From assembly GCF_019279795.1 (NCBI RefSeq), contig NC_056725.1, forward strand, positions 1,068,303,020 to 1,068,367,019: 64,000 nt of DNA, given 5' to 3'. Below, piece after piece: positions 43,988 through 53,309 of this stretch (positions are counted from its first letter, which is position 1; every line of letters starts with the position of its first letter). A model generated the notes under the pieces. That model had not been told where the DNA came from. It ran no database searches and saw nothing but the letters and a program-made list of their open reading frames with translations. The position numbers and the translations under genes are program-made. This DNA is from Protopterus annectens (taxonomy: Eukaryota; Chordata; Ceratodontiformes; Protopteridae).

Positions 43988-44705
43988 GGGCTACAGCTCA
44001 GATGGCTTAGTGGTAAACTGCTTTTGCTCTGCTGTACAGGGTCCTTGGTTCAAGACCTGCAATGGCTGTTAATTTTGTTGCAAGGCAGAACAAGGGCTGT
44101 TACATACAGAGTGATTAAGGCAGTTCTGAGTGGCATTAAGTGGGTTTGCGCAGGTTTGCGCAACAGTAAGTGATGTTAATACACAGTTAAACGAATATGC
44201 TTTTAGACCATGTAGGCTTTGCTTAGCGATGCTTACCAGTGTGCAAATCTGCTTAGCTGAGCTAACTGCTTATCATTCACATTTAAGAATGTTTAAACCT
44301 GCTAAGCATAGCTCAGCTCTGGTAATCATTGCTCACATGCCAGTCTTATAAAATAGCAGAGTAATGACATCATTTAATAAGTGTCTTTAATTTCCTGTAC
44401 ATAATATGCTTCTATGTGCTGTCATTACAGTAGCAAGGGGTGTGACTATACTGTATGGGACACTTGGGTATTCAGGGGTAGTATCACATTTTTATTTAAT
44501 ACATGGCTAGTATCATGTGTTATATGCATTCACACTTGCATGTTACACCAGCTACAGTACACTGGTTGACAAAAATAATTTAACACCAATTGTATTATTA
44601 AATTAGTACTTTTAACACTGTTTCCCATGTAAAAGTAGATTGCCTATTGTAGTACTCGAACCATGCACCCATGCATGCAAAGCTGGGACTCTGAGTACTA
44701 CACTG
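43988..44705. mobile_element. Composite SINE with tRNA-like heads at both ends
   Basis: The left end is a tRNA-like head on the plus strand: A box tggcttagtggt at 44003-44014 and B box ggttcaagacc at 44047-44057. The right end is a second tRNA-like head on the minus strand: B box TGGTTCGAGT (from 44653-44662) and A box GTGTAGTACTCA (from 44692-44703). Between them lies a region dense in GCTTA/TAAGC words (44100-44345). The left half matches 55231-55520; the right half and the centre match 59570-60135. Each box pair fits an internal RNA polymerase III promoter. Confidence 0.72.
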
Positions 44706-44849
44706 TCTTGTTCTTGATGTTTGAGATGTATTTTTGTGTATCTCCTATTGGATATTAATATGATATTATTATATTAACTGTAAAGTACTATGTTTTTGGT
44801 CATGTCATTGAGGACTGCTGTCATGTAGTAATGGCATACATTTCAGTTT

Positions 44850-46520
44850 CAGACTTCTATCCTTCAGAAAATTCATCCTAATGCATAACCTGTTTGCTAT
44901 GTACATTCTATCTGTCCTCTGTGCAGATGGGATGACACCGGTGCTCAGGCTGTGGTAGACTACACTGCAGAATGGGTCTGAAAAGCCATGCCTGTGTTCA
45001 TGTAGGATCCAGCCAGAAAGTGTATCAGGCCTATGGAGACCTCCATGTGTTGCCTTTGAGAGGGCATTACAGACCTGATGTGTGATCATGAGGGGAGGGA
45101 GGCAGGTGTCATACATGCACTTGTGTGCCTATGGGGGACAGGGGAGTGATGTCTACACATCACCGGTCTGCAGCCAGTTGCCTATATCTATGGCATATGT
45201 CTATGTGGTGTTATTGACCACCACTACAGAGAAGATATGTGTGTTGCCTATGGAATTGCAGACACATCTCTAGAAAGCCTAGTGATCGGCCTTGGTGGAT
45301 GTCTCTAGATTCCAGTCATAGACAGCTGTAGAATACATCACTAGTGATCTTATTTGCTTGTGCAGACCAAGGTGAGATGGCTTCCAATGCAGCACCTGTT
45401 CCCTCATGGCCTGTCCAGTGATTAATTCAACCTATGATGGTAGTTGTGTATGTCTGCTGTCCACCACAGGCTTCCACACTTCCTTGAGGGGATAATGTTA
45501 TCCTGTCAGGTATTGCTAAGGCCATACAACTATGGCGGTGCCCACATAGTATTGTGCTGTGGATCTGGACACTGCTGCTAGTTCCAACGTGTGGGAAGTC
45601 CTTCATGTGGGCCTTGCCCCTTTTCCTTGCCTGTGTGAGGGACATTATAGAGCCGGTAGGCTACAGATTCACAGACAGTAGTTGGGAATACTTCACAGGA
45701 CAGGACATTTAGAGACAGTCCAACAACATGGGGACATATCTCCAGAATTGTGAATAGATTCTATGTCATCAGTGTTGTTATACACATGGTGGATTGATAC
45801 ATTGACAGGGTTTGTGTGGACATGCATTTAGTGACTGACTTTACATCTGACAATGATATGTCTCTGACATACCTCTCCACTGGCATGATGTCCACAGACT
45901 GGCAACATGTTTGCTTGTTATGTTTTGTCTGTTCCCCAGACAGTTGTTGTCCTTGGAAAGTCAGTCGGGGACTCTGGGGAATGCAGTCAGTAAATACTAG
46001 CATCCATTGGTATTACTGACTTCATATTCCCCATAAAGGATATATTACAACAAACCCAGTTACATCAACAACTGTCTCAATTTATGGCAGCAATATGTCC
46101 AATCTACATCTGTGTTTGTGCCTCTGTCCCCAAATGATGTCAGGCTTTGTCCAGATGTCACGCACTATGAGGCTCAGAAGTATCTAGTATCATTATTTCT
46201 TGCCTTCGTTCCTGCTACCATCCCAGTGATGTCGTAGACCCTCAGACATGTTACAGGGTAGAGAACATAGATATGAGCCCTGAGCCTCTACAGTCTGAGG
46301 TGAACTGTACATTTCAGAGGTCTGTGTATGTCTGACCATTGTTAACAGACTTTCAGGATTGTGTAGACGTGTCATGTGTACATGCTATTTGGGCTGTGTA
46401 TGGAGGGGGTAGCTGTAAGTATTATGGTTCCCTTTTTATCTGACTGTGTATGTTGCTCCAGTTTTTGCTGGTCTATTGGCTGTATGAGTTTGTAGGAGCA
46501 GACTGAGACATGTCCTGTAT
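44850..46520. repeat. Paralogous block X2 (no later insertions)
   Basis: The counterpart of 38487-43640. An RT-like minus-strand phrase (HRPDTLSGWILHEHRHGFSD, about 45040-44985) sits where X1 has its RT-like phrase. From there to about 46520 the two blocks share the order of many short phrases. It provides uninterrupted sequence at the points where X1 carries Tc1 (near 45537), MITE (near 46003) and PLE4 (near 46325). Confidence 0.6.
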
Positions 46521-47019
46521 AATGGAGTCATACTACACTGTGAATTGGGCCTTATATGTAGGGTAGTGTGTGAGTGGCAAACAATGATGTATTTGTTCAG
46601 ACAGTCCGTATACTCTACTGTTCACTTGACTTACTGGTATGTGACTGTGTTGAAATTGGTTGTGGGTATGCACTTTCTCACTGGTGTCTATTTTTCAGTG
46701 CTGTTACATCCATGTAGTGCCCGATATATTTGCAAATACATGTGTAATTCCCCATAGCGGATTTGCTATTTCAGTTACTTGTGCTACTTCAGTGAATATA
46801 TGTTAGATCAGATAGGAGGGTGTTACTGCAGCAACTGTGTCAGCTTATCTATGCCAGTATTTCAGGTATGTCCACATTTTTATGGCTGTCACCCACAACC
46901 TTGTCAGCCTTGGTCCAGATTCATTGCAGTAAGGGGTTCTGGGCATACTTCTCAACTGGCTGGATTGTTTCAGGATGTCCAGGTTTACTGCTCATATTTC
47001 TGATCTGTATTACAGATTA

Positions 47020-47290
47020 GTCTCATTTCTCTGGTAAATCACTGTGATTATATGAGGATTTTTGTCAGTAAGTGATAACATAAATTTCATTTTCAGACCT
47101 CACATCTGTCAGAATATGTATGTTGAAACAAACAGTGTTACTCTGGCAACTTTCTACATTTATAAGGACAATATTTAAAATAGGTCTCTAGTTTGGGCCC
47201 ATTGGCCTCCCCGTTTTGACAGCCTTTGGATAGATTTCTTGCACTAAGAGGTTGAGAGGCATGATTCTGAGGTACAACTCCACTAAATGT
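47020..47290. repeat. Family X copy X3
   Basis: It shares with X1/X2 the run gtatgttgaaacaaac, then cagtgttactctggcaactt, and with X4 ctctggtaaatcactg and gttgagaggcatg. Function and class unknown. Confidence 0.5.
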
Positions 47291-47308
47291 TCTGAGCACT
47301 TATATGCA

Positions 47309-47309
<1 letters not shown>

Positions 47310-47365
<56 letters not shown>

Positions 47366-47381
47366 TTTTAATGTGTATGTG

Positions 47382-47453
<72 letters not shown>
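47310..47453. repeat. (CT)n and (TA)n microsatellites
   Basis: A short CT run and two TA tracts, 47326-47361 and 47388-47453. The second directly adjoins the 3' tail of the minus-strand CR1 copy D. Confidence 0.94.
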
Positions 47454-47455
<2 letters not shown>

Positions 47456-47456
47456 A

Positions 47457-48801
47457 TTATATGTTCATAGGTGTGTACTAGGCTAATGGGCCTGGAGCCG
47501 TTACAAGCCTAGACCATAGGATTACTCTGGCATAGTGCCACCTGACCTTAGCTCCCAGTGCCTCTGTCGAGTAGAGTCACTGCAGTGATCCCCGTGGTGA
47601 ATTTTCTATTTCCGATCCACTCATCAAGATTTCTCTTGAAGAGGGCCAGTGATGTGCTCTGCTTGACATGTATGGGAAGTCTATTCCATAACATGGGCAG
47701 TCTCTGGGTTATGAACCTGTCCCTCCAGCATGTTGTGTTGATTGTGGTAATGAGGTTGTGGTCTGTGGAGCATGTGGTGCAGAGGTATTGGGATTTCTCT
47801 AGATGTAGCATTTCTAACAGAGCTGTGTCAGACATGGCTTTGTACGTCAAGCAGAGACTGCCTCTAAGTAGGTGATATGAGACAAAGAATAGTTGGATTT
47901 TTTTTAGTCTGTCCATAGGATCCTGTATGTCAGGTACTTTTGCAGCCTTTCCAGTTGTTGTAGGTGTCTAGTGAGGTACATGCCAAATGTGGCATTGTAC
48001 TCGATAAATGGCCTAATGATGGAAGAGTAAAGGGAGACAATGACCTCTTTCTTCCTTGATGCAAAAGCCTTAGTAATGAGATGTGCCACATAGCAGTTCT
48101 TTCTGACCACAGAAGACAAGTGGTGGTCAAGGGAGAGGTTGCTGTCAACCTGTGTTCCCAGAACTGGGTTCCCAAATCCCTTGTAATGCCTTCTCTGTTC
48201 AGGGGACTACCAATGATGTGGTAAGTCATGAGAACCAGGGTTCTCCCAAATGGGATGATGACACACTTTTTGTCATTGAACTTAAGGCCATGGTTCTTGA
48301 CCCCAGTCGTTGGACTCAGTGAGGCCTTTCTGTAGGCTGTCAACATCACTTGTGGAGTTAATAATAGCTCTCAACTTGCATTCATCTGCAAACTTTGTCA
48401 GCCAGAGTCCCTTTGTGTTGCCTTGGACTTTAGAGAAGTTGATACCAAACAGGAGAGGACACAGGACCAAATCCTGTGGGACTTCACTTGTGACTGGTCA
48501 GCAGTCTGACTTGGAGTCAGCTACTTTCACACTGTGGGTTCTATCTGTGAGCCAGTGTGCAACCCACCTAGTGATATAGGTGTTGCCTAGCTTAGCATGT
48601 TTTCCATGATTCCTGAGTGGGGAATAGTATCAAAGGCATTGGCCAGATCCAAGTAGGCTGTATGAAACACCTTGCCTTCATCCACAGCTCTGGTGACTGA
48701 CTCAAAGAAGTCAACCAGATTGAGCAGGCATGACCTATCCTTCACAAAACCAAACTGTGTGGGATCCAGACTCTGGAGATTTCCTATATCTTTGTTTATT
48801 A
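47457..48801 (-). mobile_element. CR1 copy D, 3' half (split by an insertion)
   Basis: The 3' tail (plus-strand atgttcataggtgtgtacta, then ggctaatggg and aagcctagacc) is followed by the ORF2 C-terminus on the minus strand. The frame 47916-47548 has RGSLCLTYKAMSDTAL and RDRFITQRLPMLWN. RT parts extend to about 48800 (FGF, FVKDRSCLLNLVDFFE near 48750-48700). The match to other CR1 copies stops at tttgtttatta (48801) and resumes at 53308, so this copy was split by copy E. Confidence 0.9.
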
Positions 48802-49333
48802 TCCTTGTTTTCCCACCTCTCCTCGACTAGTTTAGACCAGTTTACAGGCTCTGCTGTATTCTGGGCTGTGGTGTAGTTCCTGTTTTGTCCATTACCTTAC
48901 TTGGATAAAAGGAAGTTTCTTTGCTCACCAGTGGGAGTGGGGAGCCTTGAGCAGCCTACCTGTCCCTGTAGGAAGTGACCTCAGCACAATAGCTGTAGTA
49001 ATTGGTTGTTTTGGACCATTTCTAGCTCTTTTGAAGTTCCCTGTTTAAAATCCGCGTTTGCACGGCTTTGCGTAGTTGTGCGCCTAGCACACCGCTGGTT
49101 AAACTAGGTTAAACTTCTTCTGGCTCCGCCAAGTCTGCTCTTCAAATTTTCCCTTAAAGAAGCTCTACTCTTAGTATAATCAGACTACTCGCTATATTAT
49201 AAGCCTAGCACTTGTTCTCAAAACTTCTCTACTAAGTAAGCACTCTCATACTAAGTAAGCACTACATCCACCTACCACCCCTGTGAATATCCACTTCCCT
49301 TAAAGGCACAGCGCTCCCTTATACTGTTCTAGC
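48802..49333 (+). promoter_or_regulatory. CR1 copy E 5' untranslated region
   Basis: This 532-base leader is the presumed internal promoter of the LINE. Its last 200 bases match the leader of copy C (cttcaaattttcccttaaag against the inverse of 25128-25146). The middle has repeated taaac/gcgc words (cgcgtttgcacggctttgcg, then ctggttaaac). A 21-base phrase containing tactaagtaagcact occurs twice near 49233-49263. No TATA box stands out. Confidence 0.55.
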
Positions 49334-50308
49334 ATGTCGAGTGGTAGATTACTGGCGTCCTCTCCAGTTCAGCTGGTTAATCTGGGTATCTTGAGACAAT
49401 GCTACAATTGTCTCATGTACACAGACAACCCTCTCCTCCTCCCAACAAACACAAATACATGTGAGAGATGCAACTATATAGCCAAACTGGAGGCTGAACT
49501 CTCTCAACTCAGGGCTGGCATGACCAGACAGGAGGAGATGGTAACCACACACACAACAAACCCCGTCCCACATAGACCTACCACAACTGCAAACCAAACA
49601 CATAAAAACACAAAGACATACTTGGAGGCTCTAATAAAAAACTTACCAAAACAACAGAGGCTTCCAAAGCAGACATCCAAAACTCCACCACATCAAAACA
49701 AAACACATGCAACACATACTTCAATAAATCAGTGTTTCAATCAATCACAACCCTTAAGGCCAAACACAACGCCTGATACACTAGTAATAGGTGACTCTAT
49801 AGTCAGACACACTGATGTCCCGCTTACCAGGCTGAACAAGGAGAAGGTGACTGTGAGCTGCCTATCTGGAGCTAGGATCCGCCACATAACACATGCACTC
49901 AGGTCACTCCAAAGCAAGTACAAATATGACTCCGTCATTGTCCATGCTGGCGTGAATGACCTGAGACGTACCTCCCTGGACTACATGAAAAGAGACATAG
50001 AGGAGCTCTCTGATTATGTAGCCCAGGCTGGTATGACCCTGACCCTGAGCAGCATCTTGCCCTCACCAAGAATGATGCCACAATACAAAGACAAGATGAT
50101 CAGCTTTAATAATTGGCTCAAGTACTGGTGTCATTCTAAGGGGATCCAATGTCTGTCTGCCTGGGATGACATGTTGGACAAGCCACGCTGCTTCGCAAGG
50201 GACGGCTTGCACCTGTCACCACTGGGCTTCCGGATATTGGCTAAGGCTCTTGCCACCCCCATAGTGCCTTTTTTAGGCAAGGCTCAAAAGACAAACCCAC
50301 CTCTTTAG
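49334..50308 (+). CDS. CR1 copy E ORF1: SGNH/GDSL-type esterase
   Basis: 324 codons, uninterrupted. Residues 1-75 hold two Cys pairs (CYNC, CERC) and a short helix (YIAKLEAELSQLRAG). A Pro/Thr/Lys/Gln-rich linker runs to about residue 145. The SGNH hydrolase fold follows: DTLVIGDSIVRHTDV (block I, Ser nucleophile), VIVHAGVNDLRRTS (block III Asn) and ARDGLHLSPLGFRIL (block V Asp and His). All catalytic residues are present. An esterase in ORF1 is established for several CR1/L2-type LINEs, where it is proposed to bind lipids or membranes or act as a nucleic-acid chaperone; its substrate is unknown. The ATG at 49334 is used because the copy C frame starts at the same place. ORF2 follows 29 bases later. 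Confidence 0.93.
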   Translation: MSSGRLLASSPVQLVNLGILRQCYNCLMYTDNPLLLPTNTNTCERCNYIAKLEAELSQLRAGMTRQEEMVTTHTTNPVPHRPTTTANQTHKNTKTYLEALIKNLPKQQRLPKQTSKTPPHQNKTHATHTSINQCFNQSQPLRPNTTPDTLVIGDSIVRHTDVPLTRLNKEKVTVSCLSGARIRHITHALRSLQSKYKYDSVIVHAGVNDLRRTSLDYMKRDIEELSDYVAQAGMTLTLSSILPSPRMMPQYKDKMISFNNWLKYWCHSKGIQCLSAWDDMLDKPRCFARDGLHLSPLGFRILAKALATPIVPFLGKAQKTNPPL

Positions 50309-50337
50309 AAAACAAAAATGGAAAAAAACTAAGGGTA

Positions 50338-52530
50338 ATGCTGCTCAACGCCAGAAGTCTAAATCTCAAGATGCAGGCACTCGATGCACTCCTCAGTATG
50401 GAGAACATCGACATCTGTGTAACTGAAACCTGGTTCAAGGCTCCTGAGAGCACCCCAGCACTACCAGGTTATACCTCGTATTATGCTTTTTGGCCCCAAA
50501 ACCCGGGCCGAACCACAAAGGGAGGGGGGGTGTCCATATTCATCAAGGACACCCACACCTCCAGGTTAGTAGCAACACATGAAGCATCGGAGACCATACA
50601 GGTGCAACTAACCATAGGCAAAACTGCTATACAACTGGTAGCATGTTACAGACCACCCTCCCAATCTCAGGAACCCCACTCAGCCTTCCTGAAGACATTG
50701 GAGAATATGAATGTATCACAAAATACCATCATACTGGGAGACTTCAACTACCCTAACATAGATTGGGTACATTATTCTAGCCCTAACACCCTAGCCCAAA
50801 GGTTCCTGGAATTCATAAATTCAAATGCACTGGAACAACTAGTCACCTCTCCCACTAGGGGAGATAATATACTAGACCTGATCATCACAAACATGGGGAC
50901 AAAATGCTCCACACCGGAGGTATACCCCTCACTAGTGAGATCTGACCACAAACTAATCACCCTGGATATACATATCCCAACTCCACCCCCAGCACAAAAG
51001 ATCACAGTGAAAAACTTCTCAAAAGCAGACTTCACTCTTCTTAAGACTGAGATGGTATCATTTAAGCCCACTGGGCCAGTGGATACCACATCCCACAATG
51101 CTGAATCCTTCACAAATGCTTTCTATGGACATCTCCAAGAATGCATGGATCATGCAATCCCAAATAAATCCAAGTCCCTCTCCACCAAAGGCAAGCATCC
51201 TGTCTGGTGGACCTTAGCCATTAACAAATTGTATAACAAAAGAAGGAAGCTACTGCACGACAGAGCAAAATCCCATAAAGGGAAGACATCTCTGATCAAC
51301 ACTAGCAGAAAACTACGTTCTCTCATAAAAACATCCAAGGCCAACTTTGAGAGAAAAATCACTAAGGACACTAAAGATAACCACAAAGCCTTCTTCAGCT
51401 ATGTTAGAAACCTGGGCGGAAACCCTCAGATATGCTCAGAGTTAGTTCACAACAACAAAAAATACACTGAACCCACAGATATTGCCAACATTCTGGCTGA
51501 CAGGTTCAGTGCAAATTTCTCCCCTCCCTCACCCCCAAAAGAAGAAATACTTATTCCAGCTGAATGTAATCTCCCTGTCATCTCAGATGTCCAGGTGAGA
51601 GCCGCCCTCAGCAAAGCTAAAAACACAGCATCAATGGGACCTGACGGTATCCTGGGTTGCGTGCTACGTGAACTCCAAGAGGAGATAAACCCGCACATAA
51701 AAATGCCATTTAACCTTAGCCTTACTACAGGATATGTACCTGAACACTGGTGTACAGCAACAGTGGTCACACTCCACAAAGGGGGTACCTCTACAGACCC
51801 TGGGAACTACCGCCCCATAAGCTTAACCAGCCTGGTCTGCAAAGCTATGGAAAGAATCATTATGGAACTCATAAACAGAGACATTGGGGACCTACAGACA
51901 CTTGACCCCACCCAGTTCGGCTTTGTAAAGGGCAGATCCTGCCTTTTGAACCAGGCTGACTTTTTTGAAACAGTCACTAGAGCCATTGATGAGGGCAAAG
52001 CAGTCCATACAGCCTACCTGGACTTGGCTAAGGCCTTCGACACAATACCCCACTCAGGCATCATAGATAAGCTCAACAGCTTAAATGTAAACCCTTATGT
52101 CACTAGATGGGTTGCAAACTGGCTAAAGGACAGAACCCATAAAGTTAAAATCACTGGAGCAATGTCAGACTCAAAGCCAGTCACAAGTGGTGTCCCACAG
52201 GGATCTGTCCTGGGACCCCTCTTGTTCGGCATTTATTTCTCAGATGTTGAAGCAAACATGGGAGGGCTGTGGCTGACAAAGTTTGTAGATGACTGCAAAC
52301 TAGGCGCCATAGTCGACACACCAGCGGACACATACATCCTACAAAAAGGCCTCACAGAAACGGACAACTGGTGCTGGAGTCATTGCCTTAAACTAAATGC
52401 CAAAAAATGTATAGTCATCCCCTTTGGGAAAAACAGTTTCCACAAATTATCACATAGACAGCAACCCACTGAGTATGGAAAAAGTAATCAGAGACCTAGG
52501 GACCCAAGTCGACAGCGACCTCTCATTTGA
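50338..52530 (+). CDS. CR1 copy E ORF2: endonuclease-RT, main part
   Basis: 730 codons from ATG 50338. Residues 1-220 are an APE-type endonuclease: [59 protein letters not shown] and RSDHKLITLD; this nicks the target DNA. A linker follows. RT is at about residues 430-700: MGPDGILGCVLRELQ, YRPISLTSLVCKAMERII, FGFVKGRSCLLNQ, YLDLAKAFDTIPHSG (motif A), SGVPQGSVLGPLLFG (motif B) and LTKFVDDCKLGA (motif C, catalytic DD). The frame leaves the family sequence just after IVIPFGKN near 52430 and stops at 52530. A one-base loss after gggaaaaac (52427-52435), relative to copy C, is the likely cause. Confidence 0.93.
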   Translation: MLLNARSLNLKMQALDALLSMENIDICVTETWFKAPESTPALPGYTSYYAFWPQNPGRTTKGGGVSIFIKDTHTSRLVATHEASETIQVQLTIGKTAIQLVACYRPPSQSQEPHSAFLKTLENMNVSQNTIILGDFNYPNIDWVHYSSPNTLAQRFLEFINSNALEQLVTSPTRGDNILDLIITNMGTKCSTPEVYPSLVRSDHKLITLDIHIPTPPPAQKITVKNFSKADFTLLKTEMVSFKPTGPVDTTSHNAESFTNAFYGHLQECMDHAIPNKSKSLSTKGKHPVWWTLAINKLYNKRRKLLHDRAKSHKGKTSLINTSRKLRSLIKTSKANFERKITKDTKDNHKAFFSYVRNLGGNPQICSELVHNNKKYTEPTDIANILADRFSANFSPPSPPKEEILIPAECNLPVISDVQVRAALSKAKNTASMGPDGILGCVLRELQEEINPHIKMPFNLSLTTGYVPEHWCTATVVTLHKGGTSTDPGNYRPISLTSLVCKAMERIIMELINRDIGDLQTLDPTQFGFVKGRSCLLNQADFFETVTRAIDEGKAVHTAYLDLAKAFDTIPHSGIIDKLNSLNVNPYVTRWVANWLKDRTHKVKITGAMSDSKPVTSGVPQGSVLGPLLFGIYFSDVEANMGGLWLTKFVDDCKLGAIVDTPADTYILQKGLTETDNWCWSHCLKLNAKKCIVIPFGKNSFHKLSHRQQPTEYGKSNQRPRDPSRQRPLI

Positions 52531-53131
52531 CACCCACGTTGCCAAAGTGGTTAGAAAGACATTCTACCTTGCACACCTTATCATGAAGGGATTCACATCC
52601 AGATCCAAGGATGTCATTGTACCCCTATACTCCTCCCTCATCAGACCCATGATTGAGTACAATGCCCCATTTGGTATGTACCTCACCCGGCATTTCCAAC
52701 AGCTGGAGAGACCACAAAAGTACCTCACCAAGAGGATCAAGGGTCTCCAACATATGTCTTATTCTGCCAGACTAAAAAAACTCCAGCTCTATTCAGTAGC
52801 ATACCGCCTGCTCAGAGGTGATCTCTGCCTGACGTACAAGGCCATGTCCAATCAGGAACTGATGGACATGCTCCACCTCAAAATATCCAAATCCATCAAA
52901 ACCACGAGAGCTAAAGACTTAAACCTCGGCACAAGTATGAATAGGACATGCTGGAGGGATAGATTCATAACCCAGAGGCTTCCCATGCTATGGAACAAGA
53001 TCCCAGTTCATGTTAGGCAGAGCCCCTCACTGACTCTCTTCAAGAGAAATCTTGATGAGTGGATGGGAGATCGTAAGTTTACCCCAGGGGTCACATCTGT
53101 GTCACTACTAGACAGGGGCACAGTAAACTAA
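52424..53131 (+). CDS. CR1 copy E ORF2: C-terminal part after frameshift
   Basis: This frame carries on the ORF2 protein to its natural stop (TAA, 53129-53131). It reads VIRDLGTQVDSDLSFDTHV, LYSSLIRPMIEYNAPFG, RGDLCLTYKAMSNQ, RDRFITQRLPMLWNKIPVHV and FKRNLDEWMG. This is the RT thumb and C-terminal domain characteristic of the CR1 clade (compare RGDLINVYKYL in chicken CR1). The nominal ATG at 52424 is not a real start. With one base restored, the two parts would form a single ORF2 of about 930 codons, the usual size. Confidence 0.9.
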   Translation: MGKTVSTNYHIDSNPLSMEKVIRDLGTQVDSDLSFDTHVAKVVRKTFYLAHLIMKGFTSRSKDVIVPLYSSLIRPMIEYNAPFGMYLTRHFQQLERPQKYLTKRIKGLQHMSYSARLKKLQLYSVAYRLLRGDLCLTYKAMSNQELMDMLHLKISKSIKTTRAKDLNLGTSMNRTCWRDRFITQRLPMLWNKIPVHVRQSPSLTLFKRNLDEWMGDRKFTPGVTSVSLLDRGTVN

Positions 53132-53309
53132 TTATATTATATAAGGGGACCTTCACTGTGTCACTACTAGACAGAGGCACAGTATTCTAAATATATTTTG
53201 TGCATTTTTGTACCATTTCATGAGGTGGCGAAAGCCACATCACTATGGCTAGGCTTACAAATGCCCCAGGGCAGATAGCCTAGTACTACACTATGAAACT
53301 ATGAAACTA
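53090..53309 (+). repeat. CR1 copy E 3' end with local duplication and octamer tail
   Basis: The last coding phrase gtgtcactactagacaggg with its following cacagta recurs 61 bases later (about 53097 and 53158), a small internal duplication around the stop. The 3' end (ctaggcttacaaatgcccca, then gcctagtacta) ends in two to three ctatgaaa units. This conserved end is what all CR1 fragments in the window share. Confidence 0.8.

Larger units (their letters stand above)
48802..53309 (+). mobile_element. CR1 copy E: full-length, nearly intact
   Basis: A 4.5-kb LINE on the plus strand. It has a 5' untranslated region (48802-49333), ORF1 (SGNH esterase), ORF2 (endonuclease-RT with one frameshift) and a 3' end terminating in ctatgaaa octamers (53291-53309). 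It lies inside copy D. The sequence tatta occurs at both joints (48797-48801 and 53308-53312), giving a target duplication of at most 5 bases that overlaps the tail. CR1 elements make little or no duplication. The single frame break and full length suggest it is the youngest CR1 here. Confidence 0.93.

Noticed and set aside
43988-44063. Functional tRNA gene
   Set aside because: The A and B boxes are present, but I could not form a clean anticodon arm or acceptor stem, and the sequence is repeated with a SINE body at 55231. It is a tRNA-derived SINE head.
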